Positions 18,808 to 27,022 of a stretch of 42,373 nucleotides of DNA are shown one piece after another. Location: the NCBI GenBank assembly GCA_945878635.1, contig CAMCTV010000007.1, forward strand, positions 1 through 42,373, written 5' to 3'. How positions within the stretch are numbered: the stretch's first letter is position 1; the number at the start of each line of letters is the position of its first letter. A program made the translations under genes and the position numbers. A model generated the notes under the pieces. That model saw nothing but the letters and a program-made list of their open reading frames with translations, was not told the origin of the DNA and did no database searches. This stretch comes from Chryseobacterium gleum. Its GTDB lineage: Bacteria > Bacteroidota > Bacteroidia > Flavobacteriales_D > Sanyastnellaceae.

Positions 18808-20400
18808 TCAGTTGTTTTGCGTTTTGAATTCAGAAGTTAAGTGAAAGGTCAACTCGGGATAGTTGTTTTGTTCCATGTCTAAGATAAATTTACTTGGAGC
18901 CAAATACACATCATGCCCCTCCTTGTCAATCACCATATTGTTGCCTTTGATTCTTTTGAACTCTCCTAATTTGGCATCATCCGTTGATGTAATCCAGCAG
19001 GCTTTGTAAAATGCTTTGGTTTCAAAATCACACTTTGCACCATACTCATGTTCCAACCTATATTTGATTACTTCAAACTGCAATTCACCAACGGTACCTA
19101 CTACTTTCCTAGAGCCTGGTTCTTGCAAAAACAATTGAGCAACCCCTTCTTCTGTGAGCTGACGTATCCCTTTGTCCAGTTGCTTGGACTTCATCGGGTC
19201 CTTATTAATAAGCTCTTTGAATATTTCAGGTGAGAAGTTGGGGATTCCGCGGTATTGGAAATTTTCTCCTTCTGTTAATGTATCTCCAATTTTAAAATTT
19301 CCGGTGTCATATAATCCAATGACGTCCCCTGGATAGGCTTCTTCTACTGTGCTTTTGGCGGATGCCATAAAAGTTACAGGGTTGGGATATTTGAATTCCT
19401 TGGCCAATCGGGTGTGTTTGTAAAATTTGTTTCTTTCAAAAACACCAGATACCACGCGCAAGAAGGCTATACGATCGCGGTGACGAGGATCTATGTTGGC
19501 GTGAATTTTAAATACAAATCCACTGAATTTCTTTTCTTCAGGGGCTATAAACTTTAAATCACTCTCCCTGCCTTTGGGATAAGGAGCAATCTCAATGAAT
19601 TTATCCAAAAGCTCTTGAACCCCAAAATTGTTCATGGCAGATCCAAAAAAAACGGGAGCCAGCTCTCCATTCAGATAGCGTTCTGTATCAAAAGGCTCAT
19701 AGACCGAATCAATGAGTTCAACGTCCTCTCTCAATTGCGCTGCATACTCTCCACAAAACTGGTCAACCTTGTGGTCATTGATGTCATCAACAGTGACCAC
19801 TTCATCGTTGATTTTTGTTTTCAGCGATTCAAACAAGTTTAATGCTTTGTCATAGATCTTGTAAACACCTTTGAATGAATACCCTTTGGAGATGGGCCAT
19901 GATAAAGGTTGAACTTTGATGTCCAACTTCTTTTCCACCTCATCCAATAAATCAAATGGATCTTGTCCTTCCAAGTCCATTTTGTTAATAAAGACAATCA
20001 CGGGCGTGTTGCGCATTCTACAAACCTGCATCAGGCGTTCAGTTTGTGACTCAACACCTTTGACACTATCTATAACCAGAATTACACTATCTACGGCTGT
20101 TAGGGTTCTGTATGTATCTTCTGCAAAGTCTTTGTGACCAGGAGTATCCAGCAAGTTAATTTGCATACCGTTGTATTCAAAGACCATCACTGAAGTAGCC
20201 ACGGAGATTCCTCTTTGTCGCTCAATCTCCATAAAGTCAGAGGCCGCAGTTTTGGTGATCTTGTTGCTTTTTACCGCTCCTGCAGTTTGAATAGCGCCAC
20301 CAAATAACAATAATTTTTCTGTAAGGGTTGTCTTACCCGCATCCGGGTGAGAAATAATGGCAAAGGTCCTTCTGCGACCAATCTCTTGCAATCTGTCCAT
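18808..20400 (-). CDS. prfC: Peptide chain release factor 3
   Basis: RF3 is the GTPase that removes RF1/RF2 from the ribosome after termination. The 530-residue protein has the G1 loop SHPDAGKTT (17-25), the G2 region ([11 protein letters not shown]), G3 DTPGHKDF, G4 NKMD and an EF-G-like domain 2, plus the RF3-specific C-terminal domain ([17 protein letters not shown]). It is distinguished from EF-G by length and by the [17 protein letters not shown] segment. A -7 promoter box lies 4 nt before its ATG, which suggests a leaderless mRNA. ltaE follows 1 nt downstream. Confidence 0.96.
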   Translation of the reverse strand: MDRLQEIGRRRTFAIISHPDAGKTTLTEKLLLFGGAIQTAGAVKSNKITKTAASDFMEIERQRGISVATSVMVFEYNGMQINLLDTPGHKDFAEDTYRTLTAVDSVILVIDSVKGVESQTERLMQVCRMRNTPVIVFINKMDLEGQDPFDLLDEVEKKLDIKVQPLSWPISKGYSFKGVYKIYDKALNLFESLKTKINDEVVTVDDINDHKVDQFCGEYAAQLREDVELIDSVYEPFDTERYLNGELAPVFFGSAMNNFGVQELLDKFIEIAPYPKGRESDLKFIAPEEKKFSGFVFKIHANIDPRHRDRIAFLRVVSGVFERNKFYKHTRLAKEFKYPNPVTFMASAKSTVEEAYPGDVIGLYDTGNFKIGDTLTEGENFQYRGIPNFSPEIFKELINKDPMKSKQLDKGIRQLTEEGVAQLFLQEPGSRKVVGTVGELQFEVIKYRLEHEYGAKCDFETKAFYKACWITSTDDAKLGEFKRIKGNNMVIDKEGHDVYLAPSKFILDMEQNNYPELTFHLTSEFKTQNN

Positions 20401-20404
20401 TGGA

Positions 20405-20412
20405 CAAAGATA
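20405..20412 (-). promoter_or_regulatory. -7 box for prfC
   Basis: On the minus strand TATCTTTG matches the Bacteroidota -7 consensus TAnnTTTG and is followed by TCCA and the prfC ATG. No clear -33 TTTG is found at the right distance. Transcription would start at or next to the A of ATG. Confidence 0.5.
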
Positions 20413-20424
20413 AGCTTTCAGAAA

Positions 20425-22065
20425 TCATGTGAGTCGATACCGCTGCTCTTTATTTTTAAGATTGGTATTGTCTGTAAAGGTTACCAGGTGACGTTCAATC
20501 AATGGTGTTAAATAGGCGCGCTTGTTATTGCTCTGGTATGTTAATCCCAATACATCTTCTATCAATTCACGTCCAGATTTTGGACCGTCTTCGCATGCTT
20601 GCAAAATGCGAAGATGCTTTTCATTCAGCGCTGTTGACTTTAAGGGTTTTTGTTTTTTTGGTTGATAGCTTTTTAGTGATTCGTAAACGCCATGTGCAGA
20701 TGTCAATAGTTTTTGTCCCTTTTCTTGAACGATCCAATTCAAATAGTCTTCTATTTTGGATGCCAAGTAGTAGGGTAGGTTCAGTAAAGTAAAACTTTTG
20801 CCATTGGGTGTTGTTATCTCATCTATCGTTATTCGACCATCGTAGAATCTAACCGCCAAATGGATGGGAGATTGATCCATGAAAAGGTGCAATGATCTTA
20901 ATTTACCGGTTGGTCCTGACTTTACCTCAATGGGGATAACATGTCCATTGTAATTAAAGACATAATCCAGTTCCGCCTCTGATTGCTTCTTGTTGCGTAC
21001 CCAAAAGTTCAGTTGACTCAAACTTAATGTTTGTATGGATAACAATTCCTGACCTACCCAGTGTTCAATCATGCGACCTTGATATTCATGTTGCATTTTA
21101 ATACTACCCAATAGATCTTTTTGAGCACCCAAAAAATGGTTGACCATTCCAGTATCCAGGAATTGAAAACGTGGGGTTTTTTGGTGATCTTGAATGATGG
21201 GTATGGTTGCGGTTGTTGTGGGATAAATCAATTGAACAAGATGGGTTTTTTCCAGGTCCCTTATCACTTCTGCAATGGCCTTGGAAGTGTAATTATTTTG
21301 TCCAAATTTTTGAAATGAAGCTCTAAGTCCAGCCATTTTCATGGCCTGCGGTATGGCATATTTGATTAATTGCAATTGAGGTGAATTCTTGACATATCGC
21401 TCGGCATCGTGGAAATAGGACTGTATGAGACCATCATATATTTTCTTGAGCGCTGTGAGGTCTTTTGTTTCTTGATATACTTTAATTACTTCCGGCATAC
21501 CTCCGATAATGGCAAAAGAATGGAATGCTTGAAAAAGACTGTCTTGTGCGAAGGAGGGCATGGGTATGGTATGAAACGCTTCATAATGTTGATTCATATC
21601 CATCGCCATTAAGTATTCTTCAAAATTGAAAGGTCTAAGAACTTTGAATTCAACGCGACCTACAGGAAAATGCAATGACTTTCCCATAATGGTTTCTAGC
21701 ATGCTGCCTGCGGTAATCACGCAAAGCTCTGGTAGGTCTTCTATAAAATACCGAAGTCGGTTCAACATTTCAGGCATTTCTTGAATTTCATCTATAAACA
21801 AGAGGGTGTCTTTCATTTTTTGCAAAGACATTTTTTTCTCTAAGAATATTCTGGTAACCAATTCATTGATGTCATATTCTTTTTGAAAGAGAGCTTTATC
21901 CTTGTTGTTTTCTAAATTGAGGTAGATGTATTGTTTGAATTGTTTGCCAAAGGCGTTTATGGCTGTTGTTTTCCCGACTTGTCGAGCACCTCTGATGATC
22001 AAGGGTTTTCTCCAATTCGAAAAACGCCATTCCTCTAATTCCTTCAAGACTCTTCTTTGAAACAT
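20425..22065 (-). CDS. AAA ATPase with DUF4143 domain and extra winged-helix-like C-terminus
   Basis: The 546-residue protein has Walker A GARQVGKTT (26-34), Walker B LLFIDEIQEM (88-97) and sensor-1-like ITAGSML. A DUF4143 domain follows with a nuclease-like core (AELDYVF...PIEVKSG, about 350-375). Family members are commonly about 380-430 residues. The last roughly 80 residues (from LNEKHLRILQACEDGPKSGR) look like an added winged helix. The biological role of this family is poorly known, and it is often found as solitary accessory genes. Three 33-bp-spaced repeats lie just upstream, so the tail may bind them (inference). Confidence 0.85.
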   Translation of the reverse strand: MFQRRVLKELEEWRFSNWRKPLIIRGARQVGKTTAINAFGKQFKQYIYLNLENNKDKALFQKEYDINELVTRIFLEKKMSLQKMKDTLLFIDEIQEMPEMLNRLRYFIEDLPELCVITAGSMLETIMGKSLHFPVGRVEFKVLRPFNFEEYLMAMDMNQHYEAFHTIPMPSFAQDSLFQAFHSFAIIGGMPEVIKVYQETKDLTALKKIYDGLIQSYFHDAERYVKNSPQLQLIKYAIPQAMKMAGLRASFQKFGQNNYTSKAIAEVIRDLEKTHLVQLIYPTTTATIPIIQDHQKTPRFQFLDTGMVNHFLGAQKDLLGSIKMQHEYQGRMIEHWVGQELLSIQTLSLSQLNFWVRNKKQSEAELDYVFNYNGHVIPIEVKSGPTGKLRSLHLFMDQSPIHLAVRFYDGRITIDEITTPNGKSFTLLNLPYYLASKIEDYLNWIVQEKGQKLLTSAHGVYESLKSYQPKKQKPLKSTALNEKHLRILQACEDGPKSGRELIEDVLGLTYQSNNKRAYLTPLIERHLVTFTDNTNLKNKEQRYRLT

Positions 22066-22069
22066 ACTG

Positions 22070-22077
22070 CAAATCTA
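22070..22077 (-). promoter_or_regulatory. -7 box for the DUF4143 ATPase
   Basis: On the minus strand TAGATTTG fits TAnnTTTG and is followed by CAGT and the ATG of the ATPase gene. Its -33 region (near 22098) falls inside the first copy of the 33-bp-spaced repeat. Confidence 0.5.
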
Positions 22078-22088
22078 CAAAAATTTCT

Positions 22089-22172
22089 CAAAGTAAGGGT
22101 TATTTTTAATAATTTTAGATTCAAAGTAAGGGTTATTTTACATCTAAATGAACGCAAAGTCAGGGTAATTTA
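22089..22172. repeat. Three direct repeats at exact 33-bp period between divergent promoters
   Basis: The unit CAAAGTAAGGGTTATTTT occurs at 22089 and 22122; a diverged copy, CAAAGTCAGGGTAATTTA, occurs at 22155. Starts are 33 bp apart (about three helical turns), so all copies face the same side of the DNA. The first copy covers the -33 region of the ATPase promoter and the third abuts the cutC promoter region. This is the pattern of an operator for a cooperatively bound protein. The binding protein is not identified. Confidence 0.8.
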
Positions 22173-22197
22173 GAGCATGATTGGATTTGAAAGTCGT

Positions 22198-22205
22198 TAT
22201 ATTTG
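22198..22205 (+). promoter_or_regulatory. -7 box for cutC
   Basis: TATATTTG matches the Bacteroidota -7 consensus and is followed by GGC and ATG (22209). The mRNA would be leaderless or nearly so. The -33 element is not clear. Confidence 0.5.
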
Positions 22206-22208
22206 GGC

Positions 22209-22916
22209 ATGAAGAAAAAACTGGAAGTGATTGCCACTGATGTGATTCATGTATTGGAGGCGAATAAATTAGGTGTGGATCGCATTGAGTTGTGCAGTGC
22301 TTTATCTGCGGATGGTTTGTCTCCCAGCCATGGTATGGTTAAATGGGCGGTCAATCATGCTCAGATGCCCGTTATGGTTATGATTCGTCCAAGAGAAGGG
22401 GATTTTATTTACAATGATCAGGAGTTAGCAGTGATGCTTGATGAAGTGAGTTGGGCCAAAACCTGTGGCGCGGAAGGGATTGTAATTGGAGTTTTAACCT
22501 CAGATAACCAAGTCAACATTGCGGCCACGAAGCGCATTGTTCAGTTGGCTTATCCCATGGAGGTCACTTTTCATCGTGCGATTGATGTGGTGATGGATCC
22601 TTTGAAATCTTTGGAGGAGATTATTGATCTGGGGTGCACACGCATTTTAACCTCCGGACAGCAATCCTCTTGTATCGATGGGAAGGATTTGATACTTCAA
22701 ATGCAGCAAAAGGCTGAGGATAGAATTGTTATTATGGCGGGAGCAGGAATCAATGCCAATACCATTGATAAGATTTGTTGTAATGAAATAGCTGAGTATC
22801 ATATGAGTGGACTGAATAGAATGGAGCCTTGCAATAAACAAGAATTGGTCTTTGGCACATCAATGGTTTCGCGGGTATCAGATATTAGTCAAGTGTTGGC
22901 AAAGTTGCGGGCATAA
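22209..22916 (+). CDS. cutC: CutC family protein (copper homeostasis)
   Basis: The 235-residue protein is a TIM-barrel of the CutC family, linked genetically to copper tolerance in E. coli, though its biochemistry remains unclear. Seen are DRIELCSALSADGLSPS, the VMIRPREGDFIYND segment, VTFHRAIDV and RILTSGQQSS, all family signatures. A TTG at 22203 is also in frame, but ATG at 22209 gives the family-like start MKKKLEVIATDV, and the -7 box covers the TTG. It ends at a shared bidirectional terminator with rplS. Confidence 0.9.
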   Translation: MKKKLEVIATDVIHVLEANKLGVDRIELCSALSADGLSPSHGMVKWAVNHAQMPVMVMIRPREGDFIYNDQELAVMLDEVSWAKTCGAEGIVIGVLTSDNQVNIAATKRIVQLAYPMEVTFHRAIDVVMDPLKSLEEIIDLGCTRILTSGQQSSCIDGKDLILQMQQKAEDRIVIMAGAGINANTIDKICCNEIAEYHMSGLNRMEPCNKQELVFGTSMVSRVSDISQVLAKLRA

Positions 22917-22940
22917 AAAAGCCTCCCAAAGGAGGCTTTT
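22917..22940. terminator. Bidirectional terminator between cutC and rplS
   Basis: AAAAGCCTCC (22917-22926) pairs with GGAGGCTTTT (22931-22940) around a 4-nt loop (CAAA). An A run on one side and a T run on the other allow it to work for both convergent genes. Confidence 0.92.
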
Positions 22941-22958
22941 AAATATTTTGGATGTTCA

Positions 22959-23318
22959 TTAGTGTTGAACAGGTGCTTTTCTTTCTTGAATACGGCTAGC
23001 CTTACCAGTCAATTTACGCAAGTAGAAAATACGTGCTCTACGAACCTTACCACGCTTATTCACTTCAATGGTTTCAATGAAGGGAGTGTTGATTGGGAAA
23101 ATACGCTCTACACCAACACCGCCACTCATTTTACGGATAGTGAAAGTCTCAGTAGAACCTGTTCCACGACGCTGAATAACAACACCGGTAAAGGTTTGTG
23201 GACGCTCTTTGTTTCCTTCTTTAATCTTGTAAGTAACAGATATGGTGTCACCTGCTTGAAATGGCGTGAATTCACGTGCAGGATTCAATTGCTTTTCTAA
23301 TTCTTTGATGCGGTTCAT
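22959..23318 (-). CDS. rplS: 50S ribosomal protein L19
   Basis: L19 sits at the subunit interface of the large ribosomal subunit. The 119-residue protein includes [59 protein letters not shown] and [18 protein letters not shown], which are unmistakable. It is transcribed alone from a near-perfect promoter at 23349-23380. Two extended downstream residues (PVQH) are not conserved. Confidence 0.97.
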   Translation of the reverse strand: MNRIKELEKQLNPAREFTPFQAGDTISVTYKIKEGNKERPQTFTGVVIQRRGTGSTETFTIRKMSGGVGVERIFPINTPFIETIEVNKRGKVRRARIFYLRKLTGKASRIQERKAPVQH

Positions 23319-23348
23319 GACGTACTTTTTTTAACCTTTTAAGGGTTG

Positions 23349-23380
23349 CAAATATAAACTTAAACTCAGAATTTCCAAAA
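23349..23380 (-). promoter_or_regulatory. Promoter of rplS
   Basis: On the minus strand TTTG (23380-23377), a 20-nt spacer and TATATTTG (23356-23349) match the Bacteroidota consensus in both sequence and spacing. The start codon lies about 27 nt beyond the expected transcription start. Confidence 0.8.
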
Positions 23381-23386
23381 CCTTTT

Positions 23387-24364
23387 TTACTTTAATGTAA
23401 ATTTTATTGGAACAGTCATTTTAACCTTCACCGGTTTTCCATTTTGGTATCCAGGTTCAAAGCGTTTCAATGATCTTACAGCTTTGATGGCTTCTCGCTC
23501 AAGACCAGCACCGTCTTTGATTCCTCGGATGACTTTTACATCTTCTACATAGCCTTCTTTGTTTACAACAAATTGGACATAAACAGTTCCTTCTATGTTG
23601 TTTTCTTTTTCGATTTCAGGGTAATGTGTCAGCCGTGCAATGGCCATTTGAACATCCCCGTCACTGTATTTGGGCATTTGTTCTACCATGGTCATGGGTT
23701 CTTCCGTGTGGGGCTGAACAGGAATCACTGGTGAGTCATCCTTGACAGGTGCAATGGTATCAGTTGGTATATCATTGAACAGCGCGCTTGGTCCTGTCTT
23801 TTTGGGTTCTGGACTTGGCGCTGATGTCCATAATCGAACGAAATTCTTTTGGTATTCTGACCAAGCATCTTGTGTGGTGATTTTTTTGTATTCTCCTGAT
23901 GCGAAAACCTTTGCAAAAATCTCGAAATTTTCAACACTTTGAAATCCTGTAATGGGTGCAATTGGATTCAGGGCCTCATCAAAGAAAATTAAGGTAGGGT
24001 AGGCGTTGACTCCAAGATTCATAGTCAATTCATGAACACCATTTCTTCCCATTGTACCGGGTTTGAAATCTGGGTTTTTATAGGTTTTGCCTTTGAATAC
24101 AACTGAATCTCCGGATTCAGCATCAAATTTCACGCAGTAGAAATGCTCGTTCATGTATTTCACCACGTCTGGATGGGTGAAAGTCTGATTGGACATCATT
24201 TTACATGGTCCGCACCATTGTGTGTATACATCAACCATCACCACGCGAGGTTCCTTGGCTTCAGCTGCTTCTAGTTCATCGATTTTCATCCAATGAATTT
24301 TCTCTTGAGCAAAAGAAAATTGTCCCCACAGTAGCAGGGACAATAGGTAATTTATTTTTTTCAT
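23387..24364 (-). CDS. Periplasmic thioredoxin-fold protein fused to a TonB C-terminal domain
   Basis: The 325-residue protein has a signal peptide (ending FSFAQ), a thioredoxin domain with the redox motif WCGPCK (50-55) and the cis-proline segment VNAYPTLIFFD. A Pro-rich linker (about 190-220) follows, then a TonB C-terminal domain (about 235-325) ending GKPVKVKMTVPIKFTL. Ordinary TonB has an N-terminal membrane anchor; here only a cleavable signal is seen, so coupling to ExbBD is doubtful. ATG at 24364 is preferred to TTG at 24373. It starts 9 nt after the POT transporter stop and is probably co-transcribed with it. Confidence 0.85.
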   Translation of the reverse strand: MKKINYLLSLLLWGQFSFAQEKIHWMKIDELEAAEAKEPRVVMVDVYTQWCGPCKMMSNQTFTHPDVVKYMNEHFYCVKFDAESGDSVVFKGKTYKNPDFKPGTMGRNGVHELTMNLGVNAYPTLIFFDEALNPIAPITGFQSVENFEIFAKVFASGEYKKITTQDAWSEYQKNFVRLWTSAPSPEPKKTGPSALFNDIPTDTIAPVKDDSPVIPVQPHTEEPMTMVEQMPKYSDGDVQMAIARLTHYPEIEKENNIEGTVYVQFVVNKEGYVEDVKVIRGIKDGAGLEREAIKAVRSLKRFEPGYQNGKPVKVKMTVPIKFTLK

Positions 24365-24373
24365 GTTGTTCAA

Positions 24374-26092
24374 TTATCTTACACCATTCATCATGGTCAA
24401 TAATTTTTTGGATAACACAAATAGTACCAAAGATGCCGCACCAGCCATGAAAACAAATAGCAAGAAGAAATCATACAGTGTATCGATTTCGAAACCGATG
24501 AAATGTTTGGTGTTCTTTAAAGTTGAAGTTTCTAAAGTTTTTTGAATCTCCTCTTTTGCTGCAACATCTTTTACATTGGCCATTTGGATTTTTTCCATGG
24601 CAATGGCAGGAACATTTGAGATTACTGCTGCTTTTGATTTGTCAAATTCAGCAGGAAGCAATTGAACATTGTTTTTGGTTTGAAGGTCTTCAACCAAAGT
24701 GATGGAGATTACAGGTTCTGGATACAATGCACTCAAAGTACCGGCGAACTTGTTGGCAGCGGAAGTTGATAGGAACCAAACGCCCATAAGAAGAGACGCA
24801 AACTTGACAGGTGCCAATTTGTTCACCATGGAAAGTCCGATGGGAGATAAGCAGAGTTCACCTAGCGTATGAATGGTGTAAAGGCTGACGAGCCACATCA
24901 TGCTTACTTTGACTCCGGGTTGTAAATCTTTTACACCAAAGGCAATCACCAAGTATCCAATGGCCAACAGGAATAAACCTACGGACTGTTTGTAAGGAGA
25001 AGCTGGTTCCATGTTTCTTTTGCCCATCACTCCCCACAACCAAACGAAAATGGGTGCGAAGATGACGATAGCGATGGCATTGATACTTTGGAAATAAGAA
25101 GCAGGGATGATTTTGTTCATCACTGTTCTATTGGTCTGCTCCTCTGCAAAATAGGTCAATGAAGCGCCAGCTTGTTCAAATGCTGACCAGAAGAAAATAA
25201 CGAAGAATGCCACGATATAAATTACCCAGATTCTTTCTTGTTCGACCTTAGAGAGGGTAGGGTCAGAGATGATAAAACCAGGTGCAGCGATGGTCAAAGA
25301 GAAGATGAAACTTCCAATGATGTCCATTTCTGCGAATTTGAAGAAAATTAAAAATAAACCGACGAAAACAGATCCCCAAACAATCATGGATTTCGATGAT
25401 ACCGGTGCTGTTGAATCTTCCTTTTTCTCTTGACGAGCATTGTTGGGTATTTCACCAATTTGAACTCCTTCAGGAGTGACGATGTATTTGTTTTTTAAGG
25501 AGATGAATAAAATCAAACTCAATATCATTCCAAAACAAGCGGCTAGGAATCCCCATCTGAAATCGCCTGGATTTCCGGTATCTCCTAGGTATCCGCAAAG
25601 CAGCGGAGCAATGAATGCGCCTAGATTGATACCCATGTAAAAAATGGTGAATGCAGAATCCACACGTTTGTCACCTTCAGGATACAATTGACCGACCATG
25701 GTTGAGATATTCGGTTTGAAAAAACCATTTCCAAAAATCAAGAATCCTAAACCAGTGTACATGATCATGGATGCCATATCTACTTGTGTATAGAAAGTGC
25801 CAGCCAAGAACATGAAGAATTGACCAATGGCCATCAATATGCCCCCGATAATAATGGATTTTCTATTTCCCCAATAACGGTCAGCCATGTAACCGCCAAT
25901 CAATGGGGTCAAGTAAACCAATCCTGTGTAACTACCGTAAATCTCGGAACCAAAAGACTTATCAAATAAAAGCGCTTTGGTCATGAAAAGCACGAACAAC
26001 GCGCGCATTCCATAGTAAGAGAATCTTTCCCACATCTCTGTAACGAACAATACGTACAATCCTTTGGGGTGACCATTTTGTGTTGCTGACAT
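24374..26092 (-). CDS. POT/PTR2 family proton-dependent oligopeptide transporter
   Basis: The 572-residue inner-membrane protein has the proton-coupling motif E19xxE22R23 followed by FSYYG, the PTR2 signature FYMGINLGAFIAPLLCG, and about 14 membrane segments. It imports di- and tripeptides with protons. Between the last two helices is a long polar loop of roughly 70 residues (from about 460 to 535), larger than I expect for the family. A promoter lies at 26111-26140 and the thioredoxin-TonB gene follows downstream. Confidence 0.93.
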   Translation of the reverse strand: MSATQNGHPKGLYVLFVTEMWERFSYYGMRALFVLFMTKALLFDKSFGSEIYGSYTGLVYLTPLIGGYMADRYWGNRKSIIIGGILMAIGQFFMFLAGTFYTQVDMASMIMYTGLGFLIFGNGFFKPNISTMVGQLYPEGDKRVDSAFTIFYMGINLGAFIAPLLCGYLGDTGNPGDFRWGFLAACFGMILSLILFISLKNKYIVTPEGVQIGEIPNNARQEKKEDSTAPVSSKSMIVWGSVFVGLFLIFFKFAEMDIIGSFIFSLTIAAPGFIISDPTLSKVEQERIWVIYIVAFFVIFFWSAFEQAGASLTYFAEEQTNRTVMNKIIPASYFQSINAIAIVIFAPIFVWLWGVMGKRNMEPASPYKQSVGLFLLAIGYLVIAFGVKDLQPGVKVSMMWLVSLYTIHTLGELCLSPIGLSMVNKLAPVKFASLLMGVWFLSTSAANKFAGTLSALYPEPVISITLVEDLQTKNNVQLLPAEFDKSKAAVISNVPAIAMEKIQMANVKDVAAKEEIQKTLETSTLKNTKHFIGFEIDTLYDFFLLFVFMAGAASLVLFVLSKKLLTMMNGVR

Positions 26093-26110
26093 AATAATTT
26101 ATTGTTTTTT

Positions 26111-26140
26111 CAAATATAACCAAATTCAATCAATGACAAA
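26111..26140 (-). promoter_or_regulatory. Promoter of the POT transporter
   Basis: On the minus strand TTTG (26140-26137), an 18-nt spacer and TATATTTG (26118-26111) fit the Bacteroidota form, with the spacer 1 nt short. The -33 TTTG is the end of the T tract of the upstream operon's terminator. Confidence 0.65.
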
Positions 26141-26169
26141 AAAGAGGCTGTCCTTTTGAGACAGCCTCT
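26138..26169 (-). terminator. Terminator of the alpha-glucan operon
   Basis: AGAGGCTGTC (26143-26152) pairs with GACAGCCTCT (26160-26169) around a 7-nt loop. On the minus strand the helix is followed by six T residues. It ends the operon 21 nt after its last gene. Confidence 0.92.
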
Positions 26170-26190
26170 AACAATAATTTCCTTTAAAAG

Positions 26191-27021
26191 TTAATTACAA
26201 TTCAATACGGCGTATTTGGTTGTAACAGGTGGTACTGGCAAGTAACCTGGTTTCACGACATAGAACCAAATTTCTTGAACATTGGCTCCATTGGTTGAGA
26301 AGAACTCACTTGGAACAATGGTCAAACGGAATTTTCCCGGCTCTGATGCCAACGGTTCCATTTTTAATGCAGGGTTGCCGGTTACATCAGCGGGTTGTGA
26401 AATAGGAAAAATATTAATGCCAGAACGAGCTGCCATGTACAAATAACATTCATCAGCACCTAGATTTTGTAGGTTGGTATCAGCCTCTTTGCCATTGTCG
26501 TAGGTAATGGTGAAGAAATCATCGATGCGGGAAGCCTCTGGAAAATAGCAAAATTTGTCAGCGCAAAGTGCTGGTAAAATGTCAATTCGTAGATCCTCGG
26601 TTTTGGCCTCTCCAACACCATCACTTCCAAATGCATTTCCGTCGTCCAGTTTAGCCAAGCAAGAAATCCCTTTGCTATATAGATCCAATGGGGTGCAATT
26701 GTAAAAAGAAGTGGGGACTATTTTAATGGAATAAATCATTCCACTTACTCTTTTTAGTTTCATGCACTCATTGGAATTTCCCCATTCTCCATTTCCGCAT
26801 GCAGGTCCTGCAGGACTCCAAGTCCACATGTAGACTTCATCCTTTACTTCTGGATGCGCTTCAAGCATATGTTTTAGGCCATTGGAAGTGGATTTGCTGA
26901 TATCAATATAGATAGTGACTGAGTCATTGGCATTGGTAGGTGATGGAAGAACAAATGCTGCTTGTGACCATGCTGAGCAGGTCAAGACCATCATTGTAAT
27001 GAAAGACAATATTTTTTTCAT
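26191..27021 (-). CDS. Secreted SusE/F-like protein of the alpha-glucan operon
   Basis: The 276-residue protein has a signal peptide ending in AWSQ; no good lipobox is seen, since the Cys in VLTC lacks a small residue before it. It appears to hold two beta-sandwich units (about 22-145 and 155-276), each starting with a run like DSVTIYIDIS or DDFFTITYDN and containing IVPTSFYN or IVPSEFFS. The same pattern is at the N-terminus of the amylase of this operon. SusE/F proteins bind starch at the cell surface, so glucan binding is inferred. It has many cysteines (about ten). It starts 1 nt after the preceding lipoprotein gene. Confidence 0.65.
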   Translation of the reverse strand: MKKILSFITMMVLTCSAWSQAAFVLPSPTNANDSVTIYIDISKSTSNGLKHMLEAHPEVKDEVYMWTWSPAGPACGNGEWGNSNECMKLKRVSGMIYSIKIVPTSFYNCTPLDLYSKGISCLAKLDDGNAFGSDGVGEAKTEDLRIDILPALCADKFCYFPEASRIDDFFTITYDNGKEADTNLQNLGADECYLYMAARSGINIFPISQPADVTGNPALKMEPLASEPGKFRLTIVPSEFFSTNGANVQEIWFYVVKPGYLPVPPVTTKYAVLNCN

Positions 27022-27022
27022 C

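Noticed and set aside
23332-23346. Small inverted repeat AACCTTTTAAGGGTT before rplS
   Set aside because: The pairing is imperfect and leaves almost no loop; too weak to call as a terminator or riboswitch.
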